From the NCBI RefSeq assembly GCF_024347095.1, contig NZ_AP024903.1:62001-126000 (forward strand): a stretch of DNA of 64,000 nt. Reading direction: 5' to 3'. A program made the translations under genes and the position numbers. The notes below the pieces were generated by a model. That model was not told the origin of the DNA. It saw only the letters and a list, made by a program, of their open reading frames with translations, and did not search any database. Below, in pieces: positions 57,014 through 64,000 of the stretch (its first letter is position 1; the number at the start of each line of letters is the position of its first letter). This DNA comes from Vibrio rhizosphaerae. Lineage in GTDB: Bacteria; Pseudomonadota; Gammaproteobacteria; Enterobacterales; Vibrionaceae.

Positions 57014-57151
57014 AGTGTAATCCGTGAGCGCATACTCTGAGTGTCTAAACAGATAATGGCCTAAACAAATTCAATAAGCGTCTAACGAATCAATGCTTAA
57101 ACGAAAGCATCGTTGCAGCAAAGTATCGAAACGACGTAAGGAGTATCGGTT

Positions 57152-57466
57152 ATGAAAAAGATCATGCTGTGTTGCTCAGCTGGAATGTCAACCTCGTTGC
57201 TGGTGAAGAAAATGGAAGCCGCAGCACAAGAGCGCGGCATTGAGGTAGAGATAAAGGCATATGGTACCTCGGAGTTCAGTGATCAGGTTGGTAACTATCA
57301 AGTTGTTTTGCTGGGCCCTCAGGTCAAGTACTTACAACAAGACTTACAAAAGAAAGCCGACAAATACGGTATCAGAGTCGAGCCTATCAATATGATGGAT
57401 TATGGGATGCAAAATGGCGGGAAAGTGCTTGATTTTGCAATAGAACTGATAGGCGAGTGCGTTTGA
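57152..57466 (+). CDS. PTS EIIB component, lactose/cellobiose family
   Basis: A 104-aa cytoplasmic phosphocarrier. The phosphorylated Cys is C8 in CCSAGMSTSLLV, directly comparable with the CSAGMSTSLLV site of E. coli ChbB. VVLLGPQVKYL is the second family block. It takes phosphate from EIIA and passes it to the incoming sugar at EIIC. It is first in the EIIB-EIIC-GH1-EIIA operon; AAGGAG precedes it. Operator 3 lies upstream. Confidence 0.93.
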   Translation: MKKIMLCCSAGMSTSLLVKKMEAAAQERGIEVEIKAYGTSEFSDQVGNYQVVLLGPQVKYLQQDLQKKADKYGIRVEPINMMDYGMQNGGKVLDFAIELIGECV

Positions 57467-57491
57467 GAAAAACCAAGAACAGGACATCAAA

Positions 57492-58820
57492 ATGAGTACT
57501 CTATACGACCATGTGGTCAATTCAATTGAACAAAAACTAACACCACTAGCAGTCAAAGTTGGTCAACAGAAATATCTCACCTCGATCAGGGATGGTTTCA
57601 TTGCGGCACTGCCGTTCATGATTGTCGGATCATTTATGCTAGTGTTTATCTTTCCACCATTTCCTGCGGATACGAGCTGGGGATTTGCCCGGGCATGGCT
57701 GGATTTTTCCAACGAATATCGCGATCAACTCATGTTACCTTTCAACCTCAGCATGGGGATTATGACCGTATTTATATCGGTTGGGATTGGCTCCAGTCTT
57801 GCCAAGCACCATGAGCTTGATCCGATGACGACGGGCCTGCTGGCATTGATGGCATTCATGCTGGTTGCCGCACCATTAAAAGATGGCTCGATTTCAATGC
57901 AGTATCTGTCAGGACAGGGAATTTTTACTGCTATCCTGACTGCGATTTATGCGACAGAAGTGTATGCCTTCCTGAAGCGTCACCATGTGACCATTAAACT
58001 GCCTCCGGAAGTTCCAACCGGGGTTTCCCGTTCGTTTGAAATCCTCATTCCGGTATTGTTCATCATTCTGACTTTGTACCCATTCAACTTATTCATTGAA
58101 GCACAAACCGGCATGATTTTACCTCAGGCAATCATGACATTGCTCCAGCCGTTGGTCTCTGCTTCGGACTCATTAGCTGCGGTATTACTTGCTGTTTTTA
58201 TTTGTCAGCTTTTGTGGTTTGCAGGGATCCATGGTGCGTTAATCGTGACAGGGATTATGAACCCATTCTGGATGACTAACTTGTCTGAAAACCAAGTCGC
58301 GATGGCCGCAGGTGAAGCTCTGCCTCACATTTTCCTACAAGGTTTCTGGGATCACTACTTGCTGATCGGTGGGGTGGGATCAACCTTACCTCTCGCATTT
58401 TTACTGCTGAGATCAAAAGCCGTTCACTTAAGAACGATTGGGAAAATGGGGATTGTTCCCGGCTTCTTTAACATTAATGAACCTATTTTGTTCGGGGCAC
58501 CGATCATCATGAACCCGGTATTCTTCCTGCCATTTATACTGGTGCCGATGATTAATGCTGTGTTTGCGTGGTTTGCCGTGGACTTAGGTCTCGTTGCAAA
58601 AGTGGTATCGCTGACACCATGGACAACACCGGGCCCAATCGGGGCGTCATGGGCCGCCAACTGGGCAGTTAGTCCGGTGATTCTTTCTATATTGTGTATG
58701 TGTTCTGCTGCGCTGATGTATCTGCCATTCCTGAAAGCTTATGAGAAACAGCTGCTAGATAAAGAAGCGACTGAAGCGCAGAAAAAAGAAGCTGAGCATC
58801 CACAAGGCGTCACTGTTTAA
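57492..58820 (+). CDS. PTS EIIC component, lactose/cellobiose family
   Basis: A 442-aa inner-membrane sugar channel of the ChbC/CelB type with about ten TM segments. The same blocks as in its paralogue are present (QLLWFAGIHGALIVTGIMNPFWMTN; NINEPILFGAPIIMNPVFFLPF). The charged C-terminal tail (EKQLLDKEATEAQKKEAEHP) is cytoplasmic. It starts 25 bp after EIIB. The likely substrates are aryl-beta-glucosides or cellobiose, as the operon ends in a 6-phospho-beta-glucosidase. Confidence 0.92.
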   Translation: MSTLYDHVVNSIEQKLTPLAVKVGQQKYLTSIRDGFIAALPFMIVGSFMLVFIFPPFPADTSWGFARAWLDFSNEYRDQLMLPFNLSMGIMTVFISVGIGSSLAKHHELDPMTTGLLALMAFMLVAAPLKDGSISMQYLSGQGIFTAILTAIYATEVYAFLKRHHVTIKLPPEVPTGVSRSFEILIPVLFIILTLYPFNLFIEAQTGMILPQAIMTLLQPLVSASDSLAAVLLAVFICQLLWFAGIHGALIVTGIMNPFWMTNLSENQVAMAAGEALPHIFLQGFWDHYLLIGGVGSTLPLAFLLLRSKAVHLRTIGKMGIVPGFFNINEPILFGAPIIMNPVFFLPFILVPMINAVFAWFAVDLGLVAKVVSLTPWTTPGPIGASWAANWAVSPVILSILCMCSAALMYLPFLKAYEKQLLDKEATEAQKKEAEHPQGVTV

Positions 58821-58859
58821 GTTCAGTGAATCATAAACCAACAAGATAAGAGATATTGT

Positions 58860-58880
58860 GCGGGCAGGGTTGCTGCCCGC
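58860..58880 (+). promoter_or_regulatory. Intercistronic hairpin before the GH1 gene
   Basis: GCGGGCA/TGCCCGC with a 7-nt loop ends 15 nt before the GH1 start codon. It has no T-tract and may stabilise or attenuate the mRNA. Confidence 0.5.
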
Positions 58881-58895
58881 TGATGGAGCGTAAAT

Positions 58896-60281
58896 ATGAA
58901 GTATCAATTCCCGCAGCATTTCTATTGGGGAAGTGCTGCCTCTGCCACGCAGACGGAAGGGGCGGCCTTTTCTGGCGGAAAAGGGGAAAATATCTGGGAT
59001 CACTGGTACAAATCTGAACCGAATCGCTTTCACCAAGGCGTTTCTGCAACAGATGCATCAACGTTTTATGAGCATTTCCGTTCAGATATCCAATTGATGA
59101 AGGATATCAATCATAACAGTTTCCGGACTTCGATTTCATGGGCTCGTCTGATCCCAGAGGGGACGGGTGACGTTAATCCTGAAGCGGTTGATTTTTACAA
59201 TCAAGTGATCGATACCCTGATTGAACAAGGGATCGAGCCATTTATCTGTCTGTTCCACTTTGATATGCCGATGAAAATGCAGGCTCTGGGGGGCTTTGAG
59301 AGTCGTCGTGTACTTCAGGCATATGCCGATTATGCTGAAACCTGTTTTCGTCTGTTCGGGGACCGGGTTAAACACTGGTTTACATTCAATGAGCCGATTG
59401 TGCCGGTTGAAGGCGGCTACTTGTACGATTTTCATTATCCGAATGTATTGGATTTTCGTCGTGCAGCGACTGTGGCCTACCACACCGTGCTGGCGCATGC
59501 GATGGCTGTCAGCAAGTATCGTGAACTGAAGTTAACTGGAAAAATCGGGATCGTGCTCAATCTGACGCCGTCCTATCCGCGCTCGCAACATCAGGCCGAT
59601 CTGGAAGCGGCAAATATTTGCGATTTGATGTTTAACCGGAGCTTCCTCGATCCGGCGATTCGGGGTGAATATCCGCAGCAACTCGTTGCCTTACTCAAAC
59701 AGTATGGACAATTGCCTGATATCCATGATGGTGATCGGGAACTGATTGCTCAAGGCAAAATCGACTTGTTAGGGATCAATTACTATCAGCCAAGAAGAGT
59801 CAAAGCGCGTTTGAGTGCTGTGAACCCTAATGCGCCTTTTGTGCCTGAATGGTTCTTTGAACCTTATGAAATGCCCGGCAGAAAAATGAATCCGCATCGG
59901 GGCTGGGAAATATATGAAAAAGGCATTTATGACATTCTGACCAACCTCCGTGAAAACTACGGCAATATTCCTTGCTATATTTCTGAAAACGGTATGGGGG
60001 TCGAAGGCGAGGAGAAATTCCTCAAAGATGGACAGATTCAGGACGACTATCGCATTGATTTCATTCGTGAACACTTGAAATGGATACATCGTGCAATTGA
60101 AGAAGGCTCAGCATGTTTTGGGTATCACCTCTGGACCTTTATTGATAACTGGTCTTGGTGCAATGCGTATAAAAATCGCTACGGTTTTTACCGACTCGAT
60201 CTGGCAACGCAGCAACGCAGTGTGAAAAAAAGCGGTGAATGGTTCGCTCAGGTGTCTGAAGCAAATGGTTTTGATGATTGA
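58896..60281 (+). CDS. 6-phospho-beta-glucosidase, glycoside hydrolase family 1
   Basis: A 461-aa cytoplasmic (beta/alpha)8 hydrolase. The acid/base is E166 in TFNEP, and the nucleophile is E364 in ISENG. The N-terminal signature FYWGSAASATQTEGA is the family 1 entry motif. Near the C-terminus, DNWSWCNAYKNRYGF supplies the Ser, Lys and Tyr that bind the 6-phosphate in phospho-glucosidases, in place of the Glu used by non-phospho enzymes. It splits the imported phosphorylated disaccharide or glucoside into glucose 6-phosphate and the aglycone or sugar. Third gene of the PTS operon. Confidence 0.93.
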   Translation: MKYQFPQHFYWGSAASATQTEGAAFSGGKGENIWDHWYKSEPNRFHQGVSATDASTFYEHFRSDIQLMKDINHNSFRTSISWARLIPEGTGDVNPEAVDFYNQVIDTLIEQGIEPFICLFHFDMPMKMQALGGFESRRVLQAYADYAETCFRLFGDRVKHWFTFNEPIVPVEGGYLYDFHYPNVLDFRRAATVAYHTVLAHAMAVSKYRELKLTGKIGIVLNLTPSYPRSQHQADLEAANICDLMFNRSFLDPAIRGEYPQQLVALLKQYGQLPDIHDGDRELIAQGKIDLLGINYYQPRRVKARLSAVNPNAPFVPEWFFEPYEMPGRKMNPHRGWEIYEKGIYDILTNLRENYGNIPCYISENGMGVEGEEKFLKDGQIQDDYRIDFIREHLKWIHRAIEEGSACFGYHLWTFIDNWSWCNAYKNRYGFYRLDLATQQRSVKKSGEWFAQVSEANGFDD

Positions 60282-60319
60282 ACTACCGTACGCAGGATCG
60301 CGGTAAATAGGAGTCGAGA

Positions 60320-60628
60320 ATGGATTTAGAAGAACAAGTCATGGGAATTATTGTCAATGCCGGACAATCCCGGAGTCTTTGTTATGAAGCACTGCGCAGT
60401 GCCAAAAGCGGGGATTTTGAGCAGGCAGATATGTTGTTACATCAGGCGAGTGAGTTTGCCAGCCTTGCACATCGTGTGCAGACGCAACTGATTGAAGCGG
60501 ATGAAGGTGAAGGGAAAACACCGATGACGCTTATTATGGTTCATGCGCAGGACCATTTGATGACATCGATGCTTGCCAAGGAGTTGGTGGTTGAATTGAT
60601 CGACGTATATCGGCGGATTGCACCGTGA
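60320..60628 (+). CDS. PTS EIIA component, lactose/cellobiose family
   Basis: A 102-aa helical phosphocarrier, trimeric in known members. It aligns with ChbA: EEQVMGIIVNAGQSRSLCYEAL, then IMVHAQDHLMTSMLAKELV. The phosphorylated His is in VHAQDH (H75 or H79; in ChbA the first His of this motif is usually assigned). It accepts phosphate from HPr and hands it to EIIB. Last gene of the operon, 38 bp after the GH1 enzyme, with GGAG before the ATG. Confidence 0.92.
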   Translation: MDLEEQVMGIIVNAGQSRSLCYEALRSAKSGDFEQADMLLHQASEFASLAHRVQTQLIEADEGEGKTPMTLIMVHAQDHLMTSMLAKELVVELIDVYRRIAP

Positions 60629-60659
60629 TTGATAGGCCTTGATTCGGACGGGATGTTAC

Positions 60660-60683
60660 ATCCGGTGATAACAATCACCGGAT
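60660..60683 (+). promoter_or_regulatory. End-of-operon hairpin after EIIA
   Basis: A 10-bp perfect stem ATCCGGTGAT/ATCACCGGAT with loop AACA but no T-run. It may protect the mRNA 3' end or be a weak terminator. Confidence 0.5.
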
Positions 60684-60748
60684 TGTCCGGGTTAATATTG
60701 TGCAGTCCTCTTGTTAAATATGTCTTCAAAGGTAAAATGAAAACAGAC

Positions 60749-60763
60749 GGGAACCGTTTTCCA
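60749..60763. promoter_or_regulatory. LacI-type operator 4 (regulator gene)
   Basis: GGGAACCGTTTTCCA, a degenerate version of the operator, inside a wider dyad bounded by ACAGA and TCTGT (60743-60769). It lies 44 bp before the regulator's start codon, so autoregulation is likely. Confidence 0.6.
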
Positions 60764-60807
60764 TTCTGTATGTTCCCTTTGATTGACCTTGGTTAAATAG
60801 GATTGTC

Positions 60808-61767
60808 ATGGTTACTATCACTGATGTCTCTCGGTTGGCAAATGTCTCAAAAGCGACGGTTTCTCGCGTGATGAGTGGCAGCCGGGGAGTGAAACAAGAA
60901 AGCCGCGAAGCTGTGCTCAGAGCGGTAGAAGAGCTTAACTACCGCCCCAATATCATGGCGCAGAGTCTGGCAACCCAGAAGTCTGACTATGTTGGTGTCG
61001 TTCTGACGAGCTCGGATACAGGGCAAGTTTCTACTTTTTTGCCATTATTGTGCAATGCTCTCAAACAAAGAGATAAGCGGATGTTGGTCAATTTTGCCGA
61101 CACACCGGATGAGTATCGCCGGGTGATGGAATCATGGGGGCATGGCCAGTGTGATGCCATTATTACCTTCGGGGGGGATATTCCGGCTTCAGCGCTCGAC
61201 AAGACAATTGCGGTCGATAGTTATGTACATGATAATTGTCGCTCTATCAGTTACGACTACCGTTTTGCCTGTGAAAGTGCCTGCCGCTATCTTTCCAGCC
61301 AGGGGCATGCATCTGTCGCGATTTTACTCGATGGTCAGAATTACGCGTCTCAACAAGTGCTGGAAGGCTATAAAATCGCCATGCAGAACATGTCAATTCC
61401 GATCAACCGGCAACTCATTGTCAGCGCAGATGAAAGTGCGGAGCTGGCGATGATGAATCTTTTGAACAGTTATTCATCATTCACATCACTGATTGTGATG
61501 AAAGACAGCCATGCAGCTATCGCCATGAAACTGCTTCAAGATTTTAATCTGTCGACCCCACAGGATGTATCGATTCTGTCACTGGAAGATTCGTCTCTGG
61601 CCAAGCAGTTAACCCCGGCGCTAACATGTATCAGTTATCCGTCTGAGCGACTGGTTGCCGTGTTAATGAAAGAGCTCGATAACTTCCTCGAACGCCATCC
61701 GTCAGAAAACAAATCAAGTATTCAGGGGAATCTGGTTGTGCGAGATTCGGTGGTCAATCGCAACTGA
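60808..61767 (+). CDS. LacI-family transcriptional regulator of the PTS locus
   Basis: A 319-aa repressor. The N-terminal helix-turn-helix (TITDVSRLANVSKATVSRVMSG, residues 3-24) and hinge helix (NYRPNIMAQSLAT, about 44-56) are followed by a periplasmic-binding-like effector domain (about 60-310). It resembles AscG/GalR-type regulators. The four palindromes with a CCGG or CCG core in this locus fit a single LacI-family protein. The inducer is probably the phosphorylated or free beta-glucoside. It stands 179 bp after EIIA with its own operator. Confidence 0.9.
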   Translation: MVTITDVSRLANVSKATVSRVMSGSRGVKQESREAVLRAVEELNYRPNIMAQSLATQKSDYVGVVLTSSDTGQVSTFLPLLCNALKQRDKRMLVNFADTPDEYRRVMESWGHGQCDAIITFGGDIPASALDKTIAVDSYVHDNCRSISYDYRFACESACRYLSSQGHASVAILLDGQNYASQQVLEGYKIAMQNMSIPINRQLIVSADESAELAMMNLLNSYSSFTSLIVMKDSHAAIAMKLLQDFNLSTPQDVSILSLEDSSLAKQLTPALTCISYPSERLVAVLMKELDNFLERHPSENKSSIQGNLVVRDSVVNRN

Positions 61768-62195
61768 TACATCTCCTCGGTAGCGATAATCTTTCTCTCA
61801 TGTCGCCAACAGACTGATATGGATTCACAGGCTGTAGCGATATGGGGATTTATATCTCTCCATTCGTTTGTCTATCTATCTATTTATATTTCTAATTCTA
61901 ATGTTATTTATTTTAATTATTGATGTATCCAAATAACTCATCATATTAATAAATTGTTATTTATGGGCCTTTAAATTTTATTTTTACCAATAATAATGAG
62001 GTTTTTTTTGAACAATTCATGCAAATGTGAATTATGTCATTGACTTTCAAGAAAAAATTAACGATCGTATGTACTCATTTTCATAGTGTGATGCCTGTTG
62101 ATTTTAAGCACGTCTGACATTACTCATGAATCAATCTAATTGCCGCAGTCAGTATTATGATCTGATGGTAAATTTAAAATTGAATATCAAAACTG
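61768..62195. other. AT-rich intergenic region
   Basis: 428 bp, very AT-rich in the middle (61880-62000). No gene, terminator hairpin or recognisable operator was found. The base composition shift begins here and continues to the right edge. Confidence 0.4.
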
Positions 62196-62693
62196 ATGAA
62201 TGTGACTTTGATAGAGAGTAAGGTTCAGTCTTACCAAGCTTTAACCCCCACAACCGTTCGTATCGAGCTGGAGAATTCCCAGACTGTGATTCTGACAGTC
62301 TCACAATCATGGGTATTGAATCAGGGTGACTTGATTGCTATCGCCGGGATTCAGGATCCTAAAAGCGATATGTTTTTAGGGTATGGATATATCAATCAGT
62401 CACGACATGTTCAATCAATCACACGCAGTAACGGACAGCCTTTTCTTCTTTTTGGTACACTGATGAGTGTCATCACATTAGGTGTCCTTGCTTTTATCTT
62501 TTCGGGAAGTGGGGTTATCCCTTTTTATGATATTCTACTGACTCTTCCTCTCTTGTTTATATTCCTGTTTTCAGTCTTCTTTATTTGGATTGGCGTTAAA
62601 GCCAAACGAAAAGAACGATGCGTGAAGAGAATGCTGGAGCAAGTGGAAATGAATAATCGGCATGAATCACGAAGATTTGAGCAGAGTATTTAA
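62196..62693 (+). CDS. Hypothetical two-TM membrane protein
   Basis: A 165-aa protein I do not recognise. Residues 1-70 are soluble, with an OB- or SH3-like beta pattern (PTTVRIELENSQTVILTVSQSWVLNQGDLIAIAG). Two TM helices follow (about 82-104 and 109-134), then a basic/acidic tail (KAKRKERCVKRMLEQ). The N-terminal domain may face the cytoplasm or periplasm. The ribosome site before ATG 62196 is weak, but no better start exists. It stands alone in AT-rich DNA. It is judged real because of length, coherent topology and the absence of a competing frame. Confidence 0.6.
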   Translation: MNVTLIESKVQSYQALTPTTVRIELENSQTVILTVSQSWVLNQGDLIAIAGIQDPKSDMFLGYGYINQSRHVQSITRSNGQPFLLFGTLMSVITLGVLAFIFSGSGVIPFYDILLTLPLLFIFLFSVFFIWIGVKAKRKERCVKRMLEQVEMNNRHESRRFEQSI

Positions 62694-63415
62694 TCTGCGT
62701 TGAAGCGCTAAAAGGTTGTTTAGTGATATGGTGTGATGACTCACTGTGTAGGTAACTGTTGCGTGATAACACTTTTGAATTCGAAACTATGTTTGGACAC
62801 ACAAGGTCACCAATCAATAATATTGTCGGAAGAGCCGACACTGTGCTTTATAGATGCAGATAAATTACTCTGGAATTGATTTTATATTTTGACTTTCTTA
62901 CTTTAAATCAGCCGTTGTAACTGAACGAAACAATCGCCTAAAAATCTTCAGTATGGCGTAGCTGTATTGATTGTTTTGTAACCATCATGAAGCCGGCCAC
63001 GTCGTCGTCATATCTTTTGATAACTAATACTTTGTTCTATTCCCCCCTATCTTGCTACCCAATACTTTAAAAACGAAAGGATGTCGGACGAACGGAAAAA
63101 CCATCATCTATTGTCGTCGCAATCAATAGATTTGATAGCTATGGATTATTTGAATTATAGATGTTCTGATTAAAATATATTCAAAACGTTAATGAATTTG
63201 TGTATTTGTTATTTTTTTTATTTTTTTATTACAATTTGGTATTTTTTATGAGAGTATAATGTTAAATTTGTTGCATTGATTGTTATTTCATTGCTGTTTA
63301 TTTAATACAGTTTCTTATTGTTCTGAGTGTTTTCATGAAATGTTGATTGTCTTTTTCAGTTTGGTCACTTTCTTACTTAGCTTGAGGAAACTATAGAATT
63401 AACGAGTTAGTTGGG
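62694..63415. other. Long AT-rich intergenic region before the truncated gene
   Basis: 722 bp with no credible gene on either strand. It holds one short dyad TGTCGG-AAGAG-CCGACA (62824-62840). The last 250 bp are extremely AT-rich (63160-63340), which could be a promoter or H-NS-bound region for the following gene. Confidence 0.4.
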
Positions 63416-64000
63416 ATGATGAGGCGAGAAAATTTCCTTGAGACGGAAGGTGAGGTGTTTTTTTATCTGAGAGATAATGTCGTGATTGAGCCATTAGTCG
63501 AGCATTGGTATGCATGGCACTATTTACTTTCTCCGGTCGCCCGTTCTTTTTTTATGAGGAAGAATAGGAAGCAGTTAAGATCATTTTTAAAACACCCTGA
63601 ATTTCATAGCAGTATTTCCAGTGGAAAAGTAGGTACGGTCAGATTATCTGTTGATGACGTATTTAGTGTGAAGCAGTACCTAGATAGCACTCAACAACTC
63701 GAGTCGCAACAAGAACAATTAGTTTCTGCTGTAGAAAAGCTTGATGATTTAGTTTTGCAATTTAGAGGTGATAGTTTAGAGCCTCTGTATCAAGAAATTC
63801 CTTTTGAGTTAAAGGGTAGGACAGAGCTTTTCTATGATCGGAATCAGAGTGGATCATATCGTCTTTTTGAAAATGCATTTGAGGGAATATTTGATAGGTG
63901 TGAAAGTGTGTTATTCACATTAAAAACGGATTACATCAAACGTCCACCAGTGTTTAATACACCACGCTTAACCTGTCATGAAGGTCAGTTTCTGATTAAT
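63416..64000 (+). CDS. N-terminal part of an MBL-fold-hydrolase-associated protein (truncated by window edge)
   Basis: An open frame of 195 codons that begins at tandem ATGs (63416/63419) and runs off the window. The product starts MMRRENFLETEGEVFFYLRD, and then carries the pattern VIEPLVEHWYAWHYLLSPVARSFF, SLEPLYQEIP, LKGRTELFYDRNQS and NTPRL. From memory this set matches the N-terminal region of a family annotated as MBL-fold metallo-hydrolases in myxobacteria and actinomycetes, often in secondary-metabolism surroundings. The metal-binding HxHxDH should lie beyond the edge and cannot be seen. Vibrios rarely carry it as far as I know, and the surrounding AT-rich DNA fits acquired sequence. 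The upstream ribosome site is poor. Confidence 0.55.
   Translation, partial: MMRRENFLETEGEVFFYLRDNVVIEPLVEHWYAWHYLLSPVARSFFMRKNRKQLRSFLKHPEFHSSISSGKVGTVRLSVDDVFSVKQYLDSTQQLESQQEQLVSAVEKLDDLVLQFRGDSLEPLYQEIPFELKGRTELFYDRNQSGSYRLFENAFEGIFDRCESVLFTLKTDYIKRPPVFNTPRLTCHEGQFLIN

Larger units (their letters stand above)
56747..57151. promoter_or_regulatory. Divergent PTS promoter region with two LacI-type operators
   Basis: 405 bp between the divergent EIIC and EIIB genes. Each side has one operator copy (56774-56792 and 56998-57013), so each promoter can be repressed independently or through looping across about 225 bp. Confidence 0.6.

Overview
The window is chromosomal DNA of a gamma-proteobacterium, almost certainly a Vibrio or a close relative. 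Pointers are the rRNA and tRNA sequences, the rlmJ-prlC-gor neighbourhood, a class II ilvC divergent from ilvY, a CsrB-type sRNA behind a perfect GacA/VarA box, and several chemoreceptor, PTS and ABC genes of vibrio type. Nearly everything is typical core or semi-core sequence. No insertion sequence, integrase, prophage or CRISPR array was seen.

Layout. 1-3091: 3' part of an rRNA operon (23S, 5S, distal tRNA-Ser, terminator). 3.4-7.3 kb: ClsC-like phospholipase D lipoprotein and a dCache chemoreceptor. 7.4-10.4 kb: ilvY/ilvC and ubiK. 10.5-14.7 kb: a two-gene RND efflux operon. 15.1-17.1 kb: rep. 17.3-18.6 kb: a tRNA cluster (Arg, His, Pro, His, Pro) that runs into four near-identical 182-bp tandem units, each holding a terminator and a broken tRNA-Pro. 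19.2-24.7 kb: a peptide-type ABC transporter. 24.8-27.0 kb: a SPOR-domain protein and a Fur-type iron-binding protein. 27.1-31.7 kb: a ytfQ-ytfR-ytfT-yjfF sugar ABC operon (galactofuranose type). 32.3-34.3 kb: a PilJ-HAMP-MCP-PilZ receptor. 34.4-40.0 kb: class C acid phosphatase, gor, rlmJ, prlC. 40.1-42.5 kb: a PAP2-type phosphatase lipoprotein with an autotransporter-like tail. 42.8-45.7 kb: uvrD with a LexA-like box, a TfoX C-terminal domain protein and a YqfB-type ASCH protein. 46.0-46.5 kb: the csrB-like sRNA and its GacA box. 46.6-50.0 kb: ggt, a LysE/RhtB exporter, rarD. 50.3-53.5 kb: recQ, a small DUF3630-like protein and a secreted alpha/beta hydrolase. 54.1-61.8 kb: a beta-glucoside/cellobiose-type PTS locus (porin, two EIIC, EIIB, EIIA, GH1 enzyme, LacI regulator). 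61.8-64.0 kb: AT-rich DNA with a small membrane protein and the start of a truncated gene resembling the N-terminal domain of an MBL-fold hydrolase family.

How the parts work together. The PTS locus is one regulatory unit: four copies of a palindrome around TTGGAAACCGGTTTCCAA lie before the porin, on both sides of the divergent EIIC/EIIB promoter region, and before the LacI gene. This implies coordinated uptake across the outer membrane, phosphorylating import by shared EIIA/EIIB and two EIICs, then hydrolysis of the 6-phospho-beta-glucoside. ilvY-ilvC is the usual substrate-responsive divergent pair. The sRNA with its upstream palindrome connects the locus to the GacS/A (VarS/A)-CsrA cascade.

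The observations most worth follow-up are the amplified pseudo-tRNA-Pro/terminator array, the csrB locus, the chemoreceptor ending in a complete PilZ motif, the hybrid PAP2 lipoprotein, and the gene cut by the right edge, which may open an accessory cluster. All calls come from reading the sequence and recalled family knowledge; no searches were run.
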